Positions 9,544-20,321 are shown, counted from the stretch's first letter. The stretch: 64,000 nt of DNA from Nocardioides speluncae (GCF_003121585.1 NZ_QEOO01000049.1:86203-150202), one strand, 5' to 3'. Notes: a model not told the origin generated them from the letters alone. A program made the numbers and translations.

Positions 9544-10632
9544 TTGCGTCGGATGACCAAGATCTCAGCAGCCGTCGCGGTGCTCGCCCTGACGTTCGCC
9601 GGTTGCGGCAGGCAGGACGACGACAACGGCGGCGACGATGACGGCAACAACACCGGCAGCGGCGGGAGCGTCTGCGAGTCGGCCGACGGGGACGGGCCCA
9701 AGGTCGGACTCGCCTACGACGTGGGCGGTCGCGGTGACCAGTCCTTCAACGACGCGGCGTACGCCGGTGTCGAGAAGGCCACCGCCGAGGTCGACGCCAC
9801 CTGCTTCGAGGGCGAGGCGGAGGAAGGCGAGCCGGAGTCCGCGCGCGTCGAGCGGCTGCGCCAGATGGCCGAGCAGGGCTACAACCCGATCATCGGCGTC
9901 GGCTTCGCGTACAGCACCTCGGTGAACGAGGTCGCCCCCGACTACCCCGACCTCAGCTTCGCGGTGGTCGACGGCTTCGACCCTGACGACCAGCCCAACG
10001 AGAACGTCGCCTACCTCGGCTTCTCCGAGCACGAGGGCTCCTACCTGGTCGGTGTCGCAGCGGCGCTGAAGACCCAGAAGGACCACATCGGGTTCGTCGG
10101 TGGTGTGCACAACGACCTGATCAAGAAGTTCGAGGCGGGCTACGTCGCCGGTGCCAAGTCGGTCAAGCCGAACGTCAAGGTCGAGATCCAGTACATCGAG
10201 GAGAGCGACCTGTCGGGCTTCGGTGACCCGGCCGGTGGCAAGGCCGCCGCGACCGGCATCCTCGACAAGGGCGCCGACGTGGTCTACCACGCGGCCGGTG
10301 GCTCGGGCTCGGGCGTGTTCGAGGCCGTCGCCGCCAAGGGTGAGGGCAACTGGGCGATCGGTGTCGACTCCGACCAGTACCTCACGGCCCCGGCGGACCA
10401 GCAGCCGTTCATCCTGACCTCGATGCTCAAGCGCGTTGACGTCGCGGCACTGGCGATGATCCAGTCGGTCGCCGACGGCAGCCCGCTGACCAGCTACCAG
10501 GTCTACGACCTGAAGGTGGACGGCGTCGGCTACTCCACCTCCGGCGGCTTCGTCGACGACATCGCCACCCAGCTCGAGGAGGCGAAGGAGCAGATCAAGT
10601 CGGGCGAGGTCACGGTTCCGGACAAGCCGTAG
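9544..10632 (+). CDS. BMP-family substrate-binding lipoprotein (nucleoside ABC transporter)
   Basis: About 362 aa, the extracytoplasmic receptor for a nucleoside-type ABC importer of the BmpA/Med/NupN family. A short signal peptide ends in a lipobox (TFAGC), so the protein should be lipid-anchored after Cys. The mature part begins with an Asp/Gly/Asn-rich linker and then GLAYDVGGRGDQSFNDAAYAG, typical of BMP domains. The TTG at 9544 is the best start because GGAGG (9534-9538) lies 5 nt upstream; an ATG at 9553 is an alternative and the ATG at 9532 overlaps the ribosome site. It is first in the operon with the ATPase, two permeases, cdd and deoA. A strong hairpin separates it from the ATPase gene, which would favour higher expression of the binding protein. 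Confidence 0.93.
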   Translation: MRRMTKISAAVAVLALTFAGCGRQDDDNGGDDDGNNTGSGGSVCESADGDGPKVGLAYDVGGRGDQSFNDAAYAGVEKATAEVDATCFEGEAEEGEPESARVERLRQMAEQGYNPIIGVGFAYSTSVNEVAPDYPDLSFAVVDGFDPDDQPNENVAYLGFSEHEGSYLVGVAAALKTQKDHIGFVGGVHNDLIKKFEAGYVAGAKSVKPNVKVEIQYIEESDLSGFGDPAGGKAAATGILDKGADVVYHAAGGSGSGVFEAVAAKGEGNWAIGVDSDQYLTAPADQQPFILTSMLKRVDVAALAMIQSVADGSPLTSYQVYDLKVDGVGYSTSGGFVDDIATQLEEAKEQIKSGEVTVPDKP

Positions 10633-10642
10633 CGTTTCCCGC

Positions 10643-10686
10643 AGACGGGCTCGGGCGCACGCGATAGCGTGTGGCCGAGCCCGTCT
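10643..10686 (+). terminator. Intercistronic hairpin between binding protein and ATPase genes
   Basis: Perfect 12-bp arms AGACGGGCTCGG (10643-10654) and CCGAGCCCGTCT (10675-10686), with an inner 5-bp stem CACGC/GCGTG. This position after a binding-protein gene commonly serves as a partial terminator or 3' mRNA stabiliser. Confidence 0.65.
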
Positions 10687-10719
10687 CGCGTCAGTTAACC
10701 GGGCAAGCTGAGGAGGGCT

Positions 10720-12276
10720 ATGGCAACGCTCGTCAAGGGCGCCGATCCGTCGACCGCACCCGATGCGGTGGTGGTCCGTGGGGTGACCAAGCGGTTCCCC
10801 GGAGTGGTGGCCAACCACGATGTCGACATCACCATCCGACGTGGCACCGTGCACGCGCTGATCGGTGAGAACGGCGCCGGCAAGTCCACGCTGATGAAGA
10901 TCCTGTACGGCGTGCAGCGGGCCGACGAGGGCTCAATCACGGTCAACCAGACCGATGCGAACTTCAGCTCGCCAACCGACGCCATCAAGGCCGGCATCGG
11001 GATGGTCTTCCAGCACTTCATGCTGGCCGACAACCTCACCGTGCTGGAGAACGTCGTCCTCGGCGCCGAGGGCCGGCACGGCATCGGCGACAAGGCTCGC
11101 GCGGAGATCCGCCGGCTGTCGGACGCCTACGGCTTCAACCTCGACCCCGACCAGCTCGTCGAGCAGCTCGGCGTGGGTCAGCGGCAGCGGGTCGAGATCC
11201 TCAAGGTCCTCTACCGCGGGGCCGAGATCATCATTCTCGACGAGCCGACCGCGGTGCTGGTGCCGCAGGAGGTCGACGCGCTGTTCGACAACCTGCGCGG
11301 GCTGCGCGAGTCGGGCCACACCATCTTGTTCATCAGCCACAAGCTCGACGAGGTACTCGCGATCGCCGACGACATCACGGTGATGCGGCGCGGCACGACC
11401 GTCGGCGAGGCCAAGCCCGGCACGGTCACCAAGCACCAGCTCGCCGAGATGATGGTCGGCTCGGAGCTGCCGTCGCCGGAGACCGAGGAGTCGACCGTCA
11501 CCACCCAGGTCCTCCTCGACGTCGCCGACCTGACCCTGGTCGACGATCGCGGCCGGCACCTGCTGAAGGACATCGACCTGACCATTCACAAGGGCGAGGT
11601 CCTGGGCATCGCCGGGGTGGAGGGCAACGGACAGGCCGAGCTGGTCGAGTCGGTCATGGGCATGCGCAAGGCCACCGGGAAGGTCACGCTCGCGGACCGC
11701 AACCTGGCCGGTCGCGACACCCGGGAGCGGCGCGAGGCGGGCATCGGCTTCATCCCCGAGGACCGGCACCGGCACGGCCTGCTGCTGGACGCCACGCTGT
11801 GGGAGAACCGGGTCCTCGGCCACCAGACGCGGTCGCCGTCCAGCAAGGGCATGCTGATCGACCAGCGCGCCGCCCGCGCCGACACCGACCGGATCATCGC
11901 CGCCTTCGACGTGCGAACCCCGAGCCGGGAGACCCATGCCCGCGCGCTGTCCGGCGGCAACCAGCAGAAGCTCATCGTCGGTCGCGAGATGAGCGGCGAC
12001 CCGGTGCTGCTGATCGCGGCGCACCCGACCCGCGGCGTCGACGTCGGTGCCCAGGCGGCGATCTGGGACCACATCAAGACCGCACGACGAAACGGCCTCG
12101 CCGTACTCCTGATCTCGGCCGACCTCGACGAGCTGATCGGCCTCTCCGACCGGATCACGGTGATCCTGCGCGGTGAGCTGGTCGGCGAGTTCGACCCGCG
12201 AACCGTCACTCCGCAGCAGCTGGGCGCCGCGATGACCGGCGGCCGCGACGAGCAGGCCGGCGAGGAGACGCAGTGA
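10720..12276 (+). CDS. ABC transporter ATP-binding protein, nucleoside uptake (duplicated ATPase)
   Basis: 518 aa with two fused ABC domains, as in sugar and nucleoside importers of the RbsA/NupO type. Domain 1 has Walker A GENGAGKST, Q-loop region GMVFQH, signature region LGVGQRQRVEIL and Walker B IIILDEPT. Domain 2 has a degenerate Walker A (GVEGNGQAE) but a good signature LSGGNQQKLIVGRE; its Walker B position reads VLLIAAHPT rather than the canonical DEPT. Only the first site is likely to be fully catalytic, which is usual for the family. AGGAGG precedes the ATG. The stop overlaps the GTG of the next gene by 4 bp. Confidence 0.93.
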   Translation: MATLVKGADPSTAPDAVVVRGVTKRFPGVVANHDVDITIRRGTVHALIGENGAGKSTLMKILYGVQRADEGSITVNQTDANFSSPTDAIKAGIGMVFQHFMLADNLTVLENVVLGAEGRHGIGDKARAEIRRLSDAYGFNLDPDQLVEQLGVGQRQRVEILKVLYRGAEIIILDEPTAVLVPQEVDALFDNLRGLRESGHTILFISHKLDEVLAIADDITVMRRGTTVGEAKPGTVTKHQLAEMMVGSELPSPETEESTVTTQVLLDVADLTLVDDRGRHLLKDIDLTIHKGEVLGIAGVEGNGQAELVESVMGMRKATGKVTLADRNLAGRDTRERREAGIGFIPEDRHRHGLLLDATLWENRVLGHQTRSPSSKGMLIDQRAARADTDRIIAAFDVRTPSRETHARALSGGNQQKLIVGREMSGDPVLLIAAHPTRGVDVGAQAAIWDHIKTARRNGLAVLLISADLDELIGLSDRITVILRGELVGEFDPRTVTPQQLGAAMTGGRDEQAGEETQ

Positions 12277-13385
12277 ACATCATGAAGAAGGTCGGCATCG
12301 CGCTGGTTGCCCCGGTGGCCGCGCTGCTGGCCGCCATGGCGATCACCTCGGCCGTGATCATCGCGGTCGGCGGTCCGCCCGTGGACTTCTGGCGGGTGAT
12401 GCTCTCGTGGCCGGAGGCCGACGAGATCGTCAACATCACCAACCAGGCGTCGATGCTCTACCTCTCCGGCCTGGCGGCGGCGATCGGGTTCCGGATGAAC
12501 CTGTTCAACATCGGCGTCGAGGGTCAGTACCGGGTGGCGTCGTACGTCGGGGCGATCGTGGCCGGCACCGCCATCGGGCCGGGCCTGTTCACCGCCGGGC
12601 TGGCGATCGTGGCCGCGATGGTCACGGGCGCGGTCTGGGCCGCGATCCCGGCGCTACTGAAGGTCACCCGTGGTGTGTCCGAGGTGATCTCGACGATCAT
12701 GCTGAACGCGATCGCCGGCTTCCTGGTCGGCTATCTGCTGCTCAACTACGGCCAGGAGATCGGCAACGACCGGCGCACCACGCCGCTGGAGGCCGACACC
12801 ACCTTCACGGGCTGGACCCCGTTCGAGCCCGCCGACGGTGCCATCTGGACGCTCACGATCCTGGCCGTCCTCGCCGGGGCCGCGTTCTGGTTCGTGATCA
12901 ACCGCACCCGGTTCGGGTTCGACCTGCGGGCCACTGGCATGAACGAGTCCGCCGCGGTCGCGTCCGGAGTCAACGTCAAGCGCATGGTCGTGATCTCGAT
13001 GGCGCTGTCGGGCGCGGTCGCCGGGCTGGTCTGGCTGCCCGAGCTCTTCCACGAGTCGCGAACGGCGAGCTTCTACTCCGGCAGCCAGTTCCAGACCGGG
13101 CTCGGCTTCGCCGGGATCGCGGTCGCACTGCTCGGCCGCAACCAGCCGGTCGGCATCGCGTTTGGCGCGGTGCTGTTCGCCTTCTTGAGCGTGCAGGCCG
13201 GCGACCTGGAGTTCGAGCATGTCGACGTGTCCAAGGACATCGTGCTGGTCGCCCAGGGAGTGATCGTGCTGACCATCGTGATCGCCTACGAGGTGGTCAG
13301 CCGCTGGCGTGAGCGGCTCGAGCAGCGGCAGATCCAGCGCGCCCTGCAGAGACCCGGCACACCAGAGGAGGCGGTGGCGTCATGA
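12273..13385 (+). CDS. ABC transporter permease, nucleoside uptake (first)
   Basis: 370 aa, polytopic membrane protein of the BPD_transp_2 (RbsC/NupP-like) family, one half of the inner-membrane channel. It has 8-10 hydrophobic segments and the conserved region RMNLFNIGVEGQYRVAS, characteristic of these permeases. The GTG at 12273 overlaps the ATPase stop by 4 bp and an in-frame ATG lies at 12282. The C-terminus is charged and Gln/Arg-rich (RWRERLEQRQIQRALQRPG). Its stop overlaps the start of the second permease by 4 bp. Confidence 0.92.
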   Translation: MNIMKKVGIALVAPVAALLAAMAITSAVIIAVGGPPVDFWRVMLSWPEADEIVNITNQASMLYLSGLAAAIGFRMNLFNIGVEGQYRVASYVGAIVAGTAIGPGLFTAGLAIVAAMVTGAVWAAIPALLKVTRGVSEVISTIMLNAIAGFLVGYLLLNYGQEIGNDRRTTPLEADTTFTGWTPFEPADGAIWTLTILAVLAGAAFWFVINRTRFGFDLRATGMNESAAVASGVNVKRMVVISMALSGAVAGLVWLPELFHESRTASFYSGSQFQTGLGFAGIAVALLGRNQPVGIAFGAVLFAFLSVQAGDLEFEHVDVSKDIVLVAQGVIVLTIVIAYEVVSRWRERLEQRQIQRALQRPGTPEEAVAS

Positions 13386-14653
13386 GCGTGCTCACCAAGC
13401 CATCCGGCAGCGAGCCGGTGCAGCGCCTCGTCCGGGCCCGCAACGCCGCCTGGATCTGGGCACTGGTCGTCCTCGGCGTCGTGGTCGTGGTGTCGGCCGT
13501 TCGGGTGATGACCGGCGCCAACGAGATCGACTCCCGCGGCAGCCTGCACGCCGCGATCCTCGCCACCTGCCCGATCCTGCTCGCCGCTCTCGGCGGCCTG
13601 TGGAGCGAGCGGGCCGGCGTGGTCAACATCGGCCTCGAGGGCCAGATGATCCTCGGCACCTGGGGCGCGGCGTACTTCACCTACTGGTACGGCCCGACGA
13701 CCGGCATCATCGGGGCGGCCGCGTTCGGTGCCCTCGGCGGCCTGATCCACGCGATCGCGACGGTCAGCTTCGGCGTCGACCACATCGTGTCCGGCGTCGC
13801 CCTCAACCTGATCGGGCTGGGGCTGGCGAGCTTCCTCGCCGAGGTCTACTTCAGCGACCTGAAGTCCGAGCGCGGCACCGGTGGCCCCAACAAGCTGGAC
13901 GGGCTCTACGACCCATGGTCGTTCACCGTGCCGGGGGTCTCCGAGGGTCTCTCCGACCTGGCCACCAAGCACTGGTTCCTCGTGTCCGACCTCGCTGCGC
14001 TCGGCGCCGCCCTCACCACCGACGTGTCCATCCTGACCGTGATCACCGTGGTGCTCGTGGTGCTGACGGCGTGGGTGCTGTGGCGCACTCCGTTCGGCCT
14101 CCGCCTGCGCTCCTGCGGGGAGAACCCGCAGGCCGCGGAGAGCCTGGGCGTCAACGTGCTGCTCCACAAGTACGTCGCGGTCATCATCTCCGGCGCCTTC
14201 GCCGGTCTCGGCGGCGGCTACCTTGCGCTGGTCGCGGCCAGCGGCTTCAGCGCCGGCCAGACCAACGGCCGCGGTTACATCGGCCTGGCGGCGATGATCT
14301 TCGGCAACTGGCGACCGATGGGTGTGGTGCTCGGCTCCGGGATGTTCGGCTACACCGACAGCCTCCGGCTGCGCGACCCGTCAACCATCCACGCTCTGCT
14401 GCTGCTGGTGGCCATCGGCGTGCTGGCGTACGCCGCGTGGCAGGCCTACCGCGGCGCGCGCCGCTCGGCGATCGTCCTCGGGACCACGGGCCTGCTGTTC
14501 CTGGCGTGGTTCGCGTTCACCGACTCCGTGCCGCGCGACTTCACCTCGATGACGCCGTACATCCTGACCCTGCTGGTGCTGGCCTTCGCCGCCCAACGGC
14601 TACGGATGCCAGCGGCCGACGGGAAGATATATCGCAAGGGATCGGCCGGCTAG
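13382..14653 (+). CDS. ABC transporter permease, nucleoside uptake (second)
   Basis: 423 aa, the second BPD_transp_2 permease (NupQ-like). The conserved block GLWSERAGVVNIGLEGQMILG parallels NIGVEGQ in the first permease, and FGVDHIVSGVALNLIGLG is typical of this subunit. About ten hydrophobic segments are visible. A large loop with LKSERGTGGPNKLDGLY follows the central helices. The ATG overlaps the upstream stop, and its own stop TAG overlaps the GTG start of cdd by one base (TAGTG). Confidence 0.92.
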   Translation: MSVLTKPSGSEPVQRLVRARNAAWIWALVVLGVVVVVSAVRVMTGANEIDSRGSLHAAILATCPILLAALGGLWSERAGVVNIGLEGQMILGTWGAAYFTYWYGPTTGIIGAAAFGALGGLIHAIATVSFGVDHIVSGVALNLIGLGLASFLAEVYFSDLKSERGTGGPNKLDGLYDPWSFTVPGVSEGLSDLATKHWFLVSDLAALGAALTTDVSILTVITVVLVVLTAWVLWRTPFGLRLRSCGENPQAAESLGVNVLLHKYVAVIISGAFAGLGGGYLALVAASGFSAGQTNGRGYIGLAAMIFGNWRPMGVVLGSGMFGYTDSLRLRDPSTIHALLLLVAIGVLAYAAWQAYRGARRSAIVLGTTGLLFLAWFAFTDSVPRDFTSMTPYILTLLVLAFAAQRLRMPAADGKIYRKGSAG

Positions 14654-15045
14654 TGGCCGACGAGATCGACTGGGACGCGCTCACCGCGGCGGCGAACGAG
14701 GCAGCGACACACGCCTACGCGCCGTACTCGGGATTCTCCGTGGGAGCCGCGGCCCTGGTCGACGACGGCCGCGTGGTCGCCGGCTGCAACGTCGAGAACG
14801 CGGCGTACGGCGTCGCGCTCTGCGCCGAGTGCGGCCTGGTGTCGCAGCTGCATCTCACCGGCGGCGGCCGGCTGACCCACTTCGTGTGCGTCAACGGCGA
14901 GGCCGAGCTGATCATGCCGTGCGGGCGCTGCCGCCAGCTGCTCCATGAGAACGGCGGGCCCGACCTGCTGCTGCTGACCGCATCCGGAGTGCGCCGGATG
15001 GACGAGATCCTGCCCGACGCGTTCGGTCCCGAGAATCTCCGCTGA
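14653..15045 (+). CDS. cdd: Cytidine deaminase
   Basis: 130 aa, the small homotetrameric zinc enzyme that deaminates cytidine and deoxycytidine to uridine and deoxyuridine. The motifs are YAPYSGFSVGAAALVDDG, GCNVENAAYGVALCAEC (catalytic CAE with a zinc-ligand Cys) and MPCGRCRQLLHE (two zinc-ligand Cys). The GTG at 14653 shares one base with the permease stop. The length equals the family norm, which supports this start; upstream in-frame sequence lies within the permease gene. It is co-transcribed with the nucleoside importer. Confidence 0.94.
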   Translation: MADEIDWDALTAAANEAATHAYAPYSGFSVGAAALVDDGRVVAGCNVENAAYGVALCAECGLVSQLHLTGGGRLTHFVCVNGEAELIMPCGRCRQLLHENGGPDLLLLTASGVRRMDEILPDAFGPENLR

Positions 15046-15052
15046 GCCCGGA

Positions 15053-16204
<1,152 letters not shown>

Positions 16205-16214
16205 GGTGCTGACT

Positions 16215-17522
16215 GTGAGCAAGCACGACGCGGTCGAGGTCATAGTCGCCAAGCGAGACGGCGCCGAGCTGAGCGACAGCCAGATCGACTGGGTGATCGA
16301 CGCCTACACACGGGGCGGGGTCGCCGACGAGCAGATGTCGGCGCTGGCGATGGCGATCCTGCTCAACGGGATGAACCGCCGCGAGATCGCCCGGTGGACC
16401 GCGGCGATGATCGCGTCGGGGGAGCGGATGTCGTTCGCCTCCCTGGACCGGCCGACCGCCGACAAGCACTCCACCGGCGGGGTCGGAGACAAGATCACCC
16501 TGCCGCTCGCGCCGCTGGTCGCGGCCTGCGGCGTCGCCGTACCCCAGCTCAGCGGGCGCGGGCTCGGCCACACCGGCGGCACCCTCGACAAGCTGGAGGC
16601 GATCCCGGGCTGGCGGGCCGCGCTGTCCAACGACGAGCTGCTGGCCCAGCTCGGCGAGGTCGGCGCGGTGGTCTGCGCGGCCGGCGACGGGCTGGCTCCG
16701 GCCGACAAGAAGCTCTACGCGCTGCGCGACGTCACCGGCACCGTCGAGGCGATCCCGCTGATCGCGTCGTCGATCATGTCGAAGAAGATCGCCGAGGGCA
16801 CCGGCGCGCTGGTCCTCGACGTCAAGGTCGGCAGCGGCGCGTTCATGAAGGACGCCGCCCGGGCGCGTGAGCTGGCCGAGACCATGGTGGCGCTCGGCAA
16901 GGACGCCGGCGTGCACACCGTCGCGCTGCTGACCGACATGGACACCCCGCTCGGGTTCACCGCAGGCAACGGGATCGAGGTCGCCGAGTCGGTCGAGGTG
17001 CTGGCCGGCGGCGGTCCGGCCGACGTGGTCGAGCTGACCCTCGCGCTGGCGCGGGAGATGATGGCGGGCGCCGGCGTGGACGACGTCGACCCGGCCGACA
17101 AGCTCGCCGACGGCTCGGCGATGGATGCATGGAAGGCGATGATCCGCGCCCAGGACGGCGACCCCGACGCGGCGCTGCCCACCGCCCGCGAGCAGCACGT
17201 CGTGACCGCGCCGAGCAGCGGCGTACTCACCCGGCTGGACGCGATGGCGGTCGGGCTGGCCGCCTGGCGGCTGGGTGCCGGCCGGGCCCGCAAGGAGGAT
17301 CCGGTGCAGGCCGGCGCGGGCGTGGTCTGGCACGCGCGCCCGGGCGACGAGGTCACCGAGGGCGCGCCGCTGTTCACGCTGCTGACCGATGAGCCGGAGC
17401 GGTTCGACCGAGCGCTTGAGTCGCTCGACGGCGGCTACGAGATCTCGACAAGCTCGATCGCCGGGGCTGATGGCGGCGCGTCGTACACACCGGCACCGCT
17501 GATTGTCGACCGCGTCTCCTGA
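16215..17522 (+). CDS. deoA: Thymidine phosphorylase
   Basis: 435 aa, pyrimidine-nucleoside phosphorylase that converts thymidine or deoxyuridine plus phosphate to the base and deoxyribose-1-phosphate. The family signature is clear: DKHSTGGVGDKITLPLAPLVAACG (phosphate-binding), SGRGLGHTGGTLDKLEAIPG, and a Lys/Ser-rich segment (IASSIMSKKIAEG, VKVGSGAFMK). The C-terminal alpha/beta domain carries the usual biotinyl-like hairpin (GAGVVWHARPGDEVTEG). The GTG at 16215 gives the family-typical N-terminus; a GTG at 16206 is also in frame. It is last in the transport-salvage operon. Confidence 0.94.
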   Translation: MSKHDAVEVIVAKRDGAELSDSQIDWVIDAYTRGGVADEQMSALAMAILLNGMNRREIARWTAAMIASGERMSFASLDRPTADKHSTGGVGDKITLPLAPLVAACGVAVPQLSGRGLGHTGGTLDKLEAIPGWRAALSNDELLAQLGEVGAVVCAAGDGLAPADKKLYALRDVTGTVEAIPLIASSIMSKKIAEGTGALVLDVKVGSGAFMKDAARARELAETMVALGKDAGVHTVALLTDMDTPLGFTAGNGIEVAESVEVLAGGGPADVVELTLALAREMMAGAGVDDVDPADKLADGSAMDAWKAMIRAQDGDPDAALPTAREQHVVTAPSSGVLTRLDAMAVGLAAWRLGAGRARKEDPVQAGAGVVWHARPGDEVTEGAPLFTLLTDEPERFDRALESLDGGYEISTSSIAGADGGASYTPAPLIVDRVS

Positions 17523-17563
17523 CAATCATCGGCAACCCGACGCAAGGGTTACCTCGCTTGCTC

Positions 17564-17569
17564 TAGTTT
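17564..17569 (+). promoter_or_regulatory. -10 box of a leaderless promoter for the FG-GAP kinase
   Basis: TAGTTT followed by 6 nt and the ATG at 17576. The spacing suggests transcription begins at the start codon, and it favours ATG 17576 over the GTG at 17570. Confidence 0.4.
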
Positions 17570-17575
17570 GTGAGC

Positions 17576-19822
17576 ATGGCGGGGCTTCCGGGGCTGGGGG
17601 ACGAGTTCGCGGGCTACCGCCTTGAGCGACTCCTCGGCAGCGGCGCGATGGGAGCGGTGTACGCCGCCACGCAGGCCCGTCCCAACCGTGAGGTCGCGCT
17701 GAAGGTGCTGCTGCCGCAGTTCGCCGCCGACCCGGAGTACCGATCGCGGCTGGACCGCGAGGCCGAGTCGATGGCCCGGATCGACTCCCCGCACATCATC
17801 CAGATCTACGAGTACGGCGAGCACGACGGCTGCCTCTACATCGCCACCCAGCTGGTCACCGGCGGCGACCTCGACGCCTTCCTGCGCGAGCACGGACCGC
17901 TGGTGCCGGAGAAGGCGTGCACGATCGCGGCCCAGGTCGCCAGTGCGCTCGGAGAGGCCCACGAGGCCGGCGTGATCCACCGCGACGTGAAGTCCAGCAA
18001 CGTGCTGCTACGCACCATTCACGGCAAGCCGCACGCCTACCTGTGCGACTTCGGCATCGCCACCACCGGCGACGAGCGGCTGACCGCGGGCGGCTCGATC
18101 GCCGGCACCTGGGCCTACCTCGCCCCCGAGCGCTGTCAGGGCGCCGACGCGACCCCGGCCACCGACATCTACGCGCTCGGCTGCCTGGTCTGGAAGATGC
18201 TGACCGGGCGGATCCCGTACTCCGGCAACGAGGCGCACCAGGCCCTCCAGCATCTCAACGCGCCGATCCCTCAGCTCAGCGGCACCGACCCGGTCAGCAG
18301 CGACATCAACGGCTTCCTGCTCCGTGCGATGGCCAAGCAGCCGGTGGCCCGGATCAGCGACGCCGGCGACGTACGCACCGAGATGGAGCACATCGCCTCG
18401 ATGGCGCGCCGGCTCGGCGTGGTGTCGACCGCGCCGGCCTTGCCCGCCCAGAGCTCGAGCGGCACGGGTGACAGCGGCGGCAGCGGGACCCACACCAGCG
18501 CGCCGAGCGGTCCGAGCGCGCCGCCCTCCTGGGCACCCGAGCCGGCGCCCGGCGACCCCACGCCGCCCGCGCCGCCGCCGCAGCCCGAGGTCAGGATCAG
18601 CTCCGCGACGTACGGCGTGGAGCGGGAGCGCGGACCGCGGTTCCGTACGGCGGTGCTGGCCGCGGCCGCGACCGGCATCGTGCTGGTCGTCGTGGTGATC
18701 GTGATGGCGCTGGGCGCCCTGCTGTTCGGAGGCGGCGACGACCCCGACTCCGACGCGGCGACCACCAAGCCGAGCCCGACCGCCTCCGCGGACGCCAGCA
18801 CGATGCCGACCACGCCGGTCGACCGCACCAAGTGGGTCGCGGGCCAGGTCGACCGCCGGCTGTTGACGGGCGACTTCGACGGCAACGGCCTGGTCGACGT
18901 CGCTGCCCTGGTCGGCGCATCCGAGGACACCGCCCAGGTCGAGGTGATGCGCGCGGCCGGTGCCAAGCTCGGCAAGCCGGCGACCTGGGCCGACGGCGTA
19001 CGCGTGGTGCCCGACGGTCCGCTCGCCGCCGGCGACGTCAACGGCGACGGCCGGGCGGACCTGGTGTTGGTTGCCGAGAGCCAGGCCGGGAAGCGGACGG
19101 TCGCCGTCGCGCTCTCCACGGGACGCAAGTTCAGTGCGTTCCGGACCTGGGCACAGCTGCCCGACACCGACGGCGGGCAGCTCGCGGTCGGCGACCTGAC
19201 CGGCGATGGGATGGACGACGCCGTCGTCCTCGCCGGCAACGCCTCGAGCTCACAGGTACTGGTGCTGGTCGCTCGCGGTTCCGGCTTTGCGGCCGCCAAG
19301 CCGTGGGCGTCCGGGCTCGGCTGGCCTGCCGCGACCACGCCGATCCGGCTGGTCGACACCGACGCGGACCGGGTCCCGGACCTGGTCGCGCTTCCGGGCG
19401 GCGCGGAGAAGGCGACCGACGCGGTGGTGCTGCGCGGTCGTCGCAACGGCCTCGCCAAGCCGGCGTCGTGGGGGCCGGTCGACCACGGCTGGGGAGTCGC
19501 GGCGGCGGACTTCAGCGGCGACGGCATGGGCGACCTGGCCGTGATCCGGCCGATGAGCGGCGGCGTCACGATCGACGTACTCCGCTCCGACGGGCGGGGC
19601 TTCCGGGCGGCCCAGCCGTGGCTCAGCATCGGTGCCCAGGGCGACGGCACGATCGCCGTACACGGGCTCATGTTGCGCGGCGATCGCGCCGCGGACCTGG
19701 TCGCGATCCGCACCGAGGGGGACCAGGTGACGGTCTCGTCGCTGACCTCGATCGGTCACCACTTCCAGGACCCGCGCCGCCTGGTGGGCGTGCCCGACTG
19801 GACCTGGCCGGTCGGTCCGTAG
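17576..19822 (+). CDS. Receptor-like Ser/Thr protein kinase with FG-GAP beta-propeller sensor
   Basis: About 748 aa and complete. The cytoplasmic PknB-like kinase domain covers residues 12-270: Gly loop LGSGAMGAVYAA, catalytic Lys in VALKVLLP, HRDVKSSNVLL, DFGIATT and LAPER. A Ser/Gly/Pro-rich linker precedes one membrane helix at about 360-385 (TGIVLVVVVIVMALGALLFG). The C-terminal 350 residues are predicted to be extracytoplasmic, with five FG-GAP/VCBS calcium loops: DFDGNGLVD, DVNGDGRAD, DLTGDGMDD, DTDADRVPD and DFSGDGMGD. No PASTA repeats are present, so this is not a PknB of the cell-division type. It is a paralogue of the gene truncated at the window start. Confidence 0.92.
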   Translation: MAGLPGLGDEFAGYRLERLLGSGAMGAVYAATQARPNREVALKVLLPQFAADPEYRSRLDREAESMARIDSPHIIQIYEYGEHDGCLYIATQLVTGGDLDAFLREHGPLVPEKACTIAAQVASALGEAHEAGVIHRDVKSSNVLLRTIHGKPHAYLCDFGIATTGDERLTAGGSIAGTWAYLAPERCQGADATPATDIYALGCLVWKMLTGRIPYSGNEAHQALQHLNAPIPQLSGTDPVSSDINGFLLRAMAKQPVARISDAGDVRTEMEHIASMARRLGVVSTAPALPAQSSSGTGDSGGSGTHTSAPSGPSAPPSWAPEPAPGDPTPPAPPPQPEVRISSATYGVERERGPRFRTAVLAAAATGIVLVVVVIVMALGALLFGGGDDPDSDAATTKPSPTASADASTMPTTPVDRTKWVAGQVDRRLLTGDFDGNGLVDVAALVGASEDTAQVEVMRAAGAKLGKPATWADGVRVVPDGPLAAGDVNGDGRADLVLVAESQAGKRTVAVALSTGRKFSAFRTWAQLPDTDGGQLAVGDLTGDGMDDAVVLAGNASSSQVLVLVARGSGFAAAKPWASGLGWPAATTPIRLVDTDADRVPDLVALPGGAEKATDAVVLRGRRNGLAKPASWGPVDHGWGVAAADFSGDGMGDLAVIRPMSGGVTIDVLRSDGRGFRAAQPWLSIGAQGDGTIAVHGLMLRGDRAADLVAIRTEGDQVTVSSLTSIGHHFQDPRRLVGVPDWTWPVGP

Positions 19823-20275
19823 TTACGGCAGCAGGAGTACGACGGTCTCCGCGACGCAGGCGGGCTTCTCCTCGCCCTCGATCTCGATGGTGTGCCGCAC
19901 CGTCATCTGCTTGCCCTTGGGGATATCGGTGACCGTGGCGATGCTGACGTGCGATCGGACCCGCTTGCCGACCAGCAGCGGGTTCGGGAAGCGGACCTTG
20001 TTGACGCCGTAGTTGAGCTTGGCGCCCGGCGTCTGCAGCGTGAACACCTGGCTCCCGAGCCACGGGACCAGCGCCAGTGTGAGGTAGCCGTGGGCAATGG
20101 TGCCGCCGAACGGCCCCTCCTTCGCGCGCTCGACGTCGACGTGGATCCACTGGTGGTCCCCGGTGGCGTCGGCGAACTGGTTGACCCGCCGCTGGTCGAT
20201 GGTCAGCCAGTCGCTGGTGCCGAGGTCAGTGCCGGCCGCCTCGGTGAGCTGGTCGAAGGTGGTGAAGACGCGCAT
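19823..20275 (-). CDS. MaoC-like (hot-dog fold) dehydratase
   Basis: 150 aa with a single hot-dog domain, R-specific enoyl-CoA hydratase/MaoC type. The hydratase signature is QFADATGDHQWIHVDVERAKEGPFGGTIAHGYLTL, with the catalytic Asp and His in GDHQWIH. The ATG at 20275 has GAGG 9 nt upstream; an in-frame ATG at 20284 is an alternative. It converges on the FG-GAP kinase with no gap (19822/19823) and is divergent from adenosine deaminase. The acyl-CoA substrate is unknown. Confidence 0.88.
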   Translation of the reverse strand: MRVFTTFDQLTEAAGTDLGTSDWLTIDQRRVNQFADATGDHQWIHVDVERAKEGPFGGTIAHGYLTLALVPWLGSQVFTLQTPGAKLNYGVNKVRFPNPLLVGKRVRSHVSIATVTDIPKGKQMTVRHTIEIEGEEKPACVAETVVLLLP

Positions 20276-20321
20276 GTCGCCCATCCTCGGGGTTCGACCG
20301 ACCGTGAGCAAGGATGTCCCC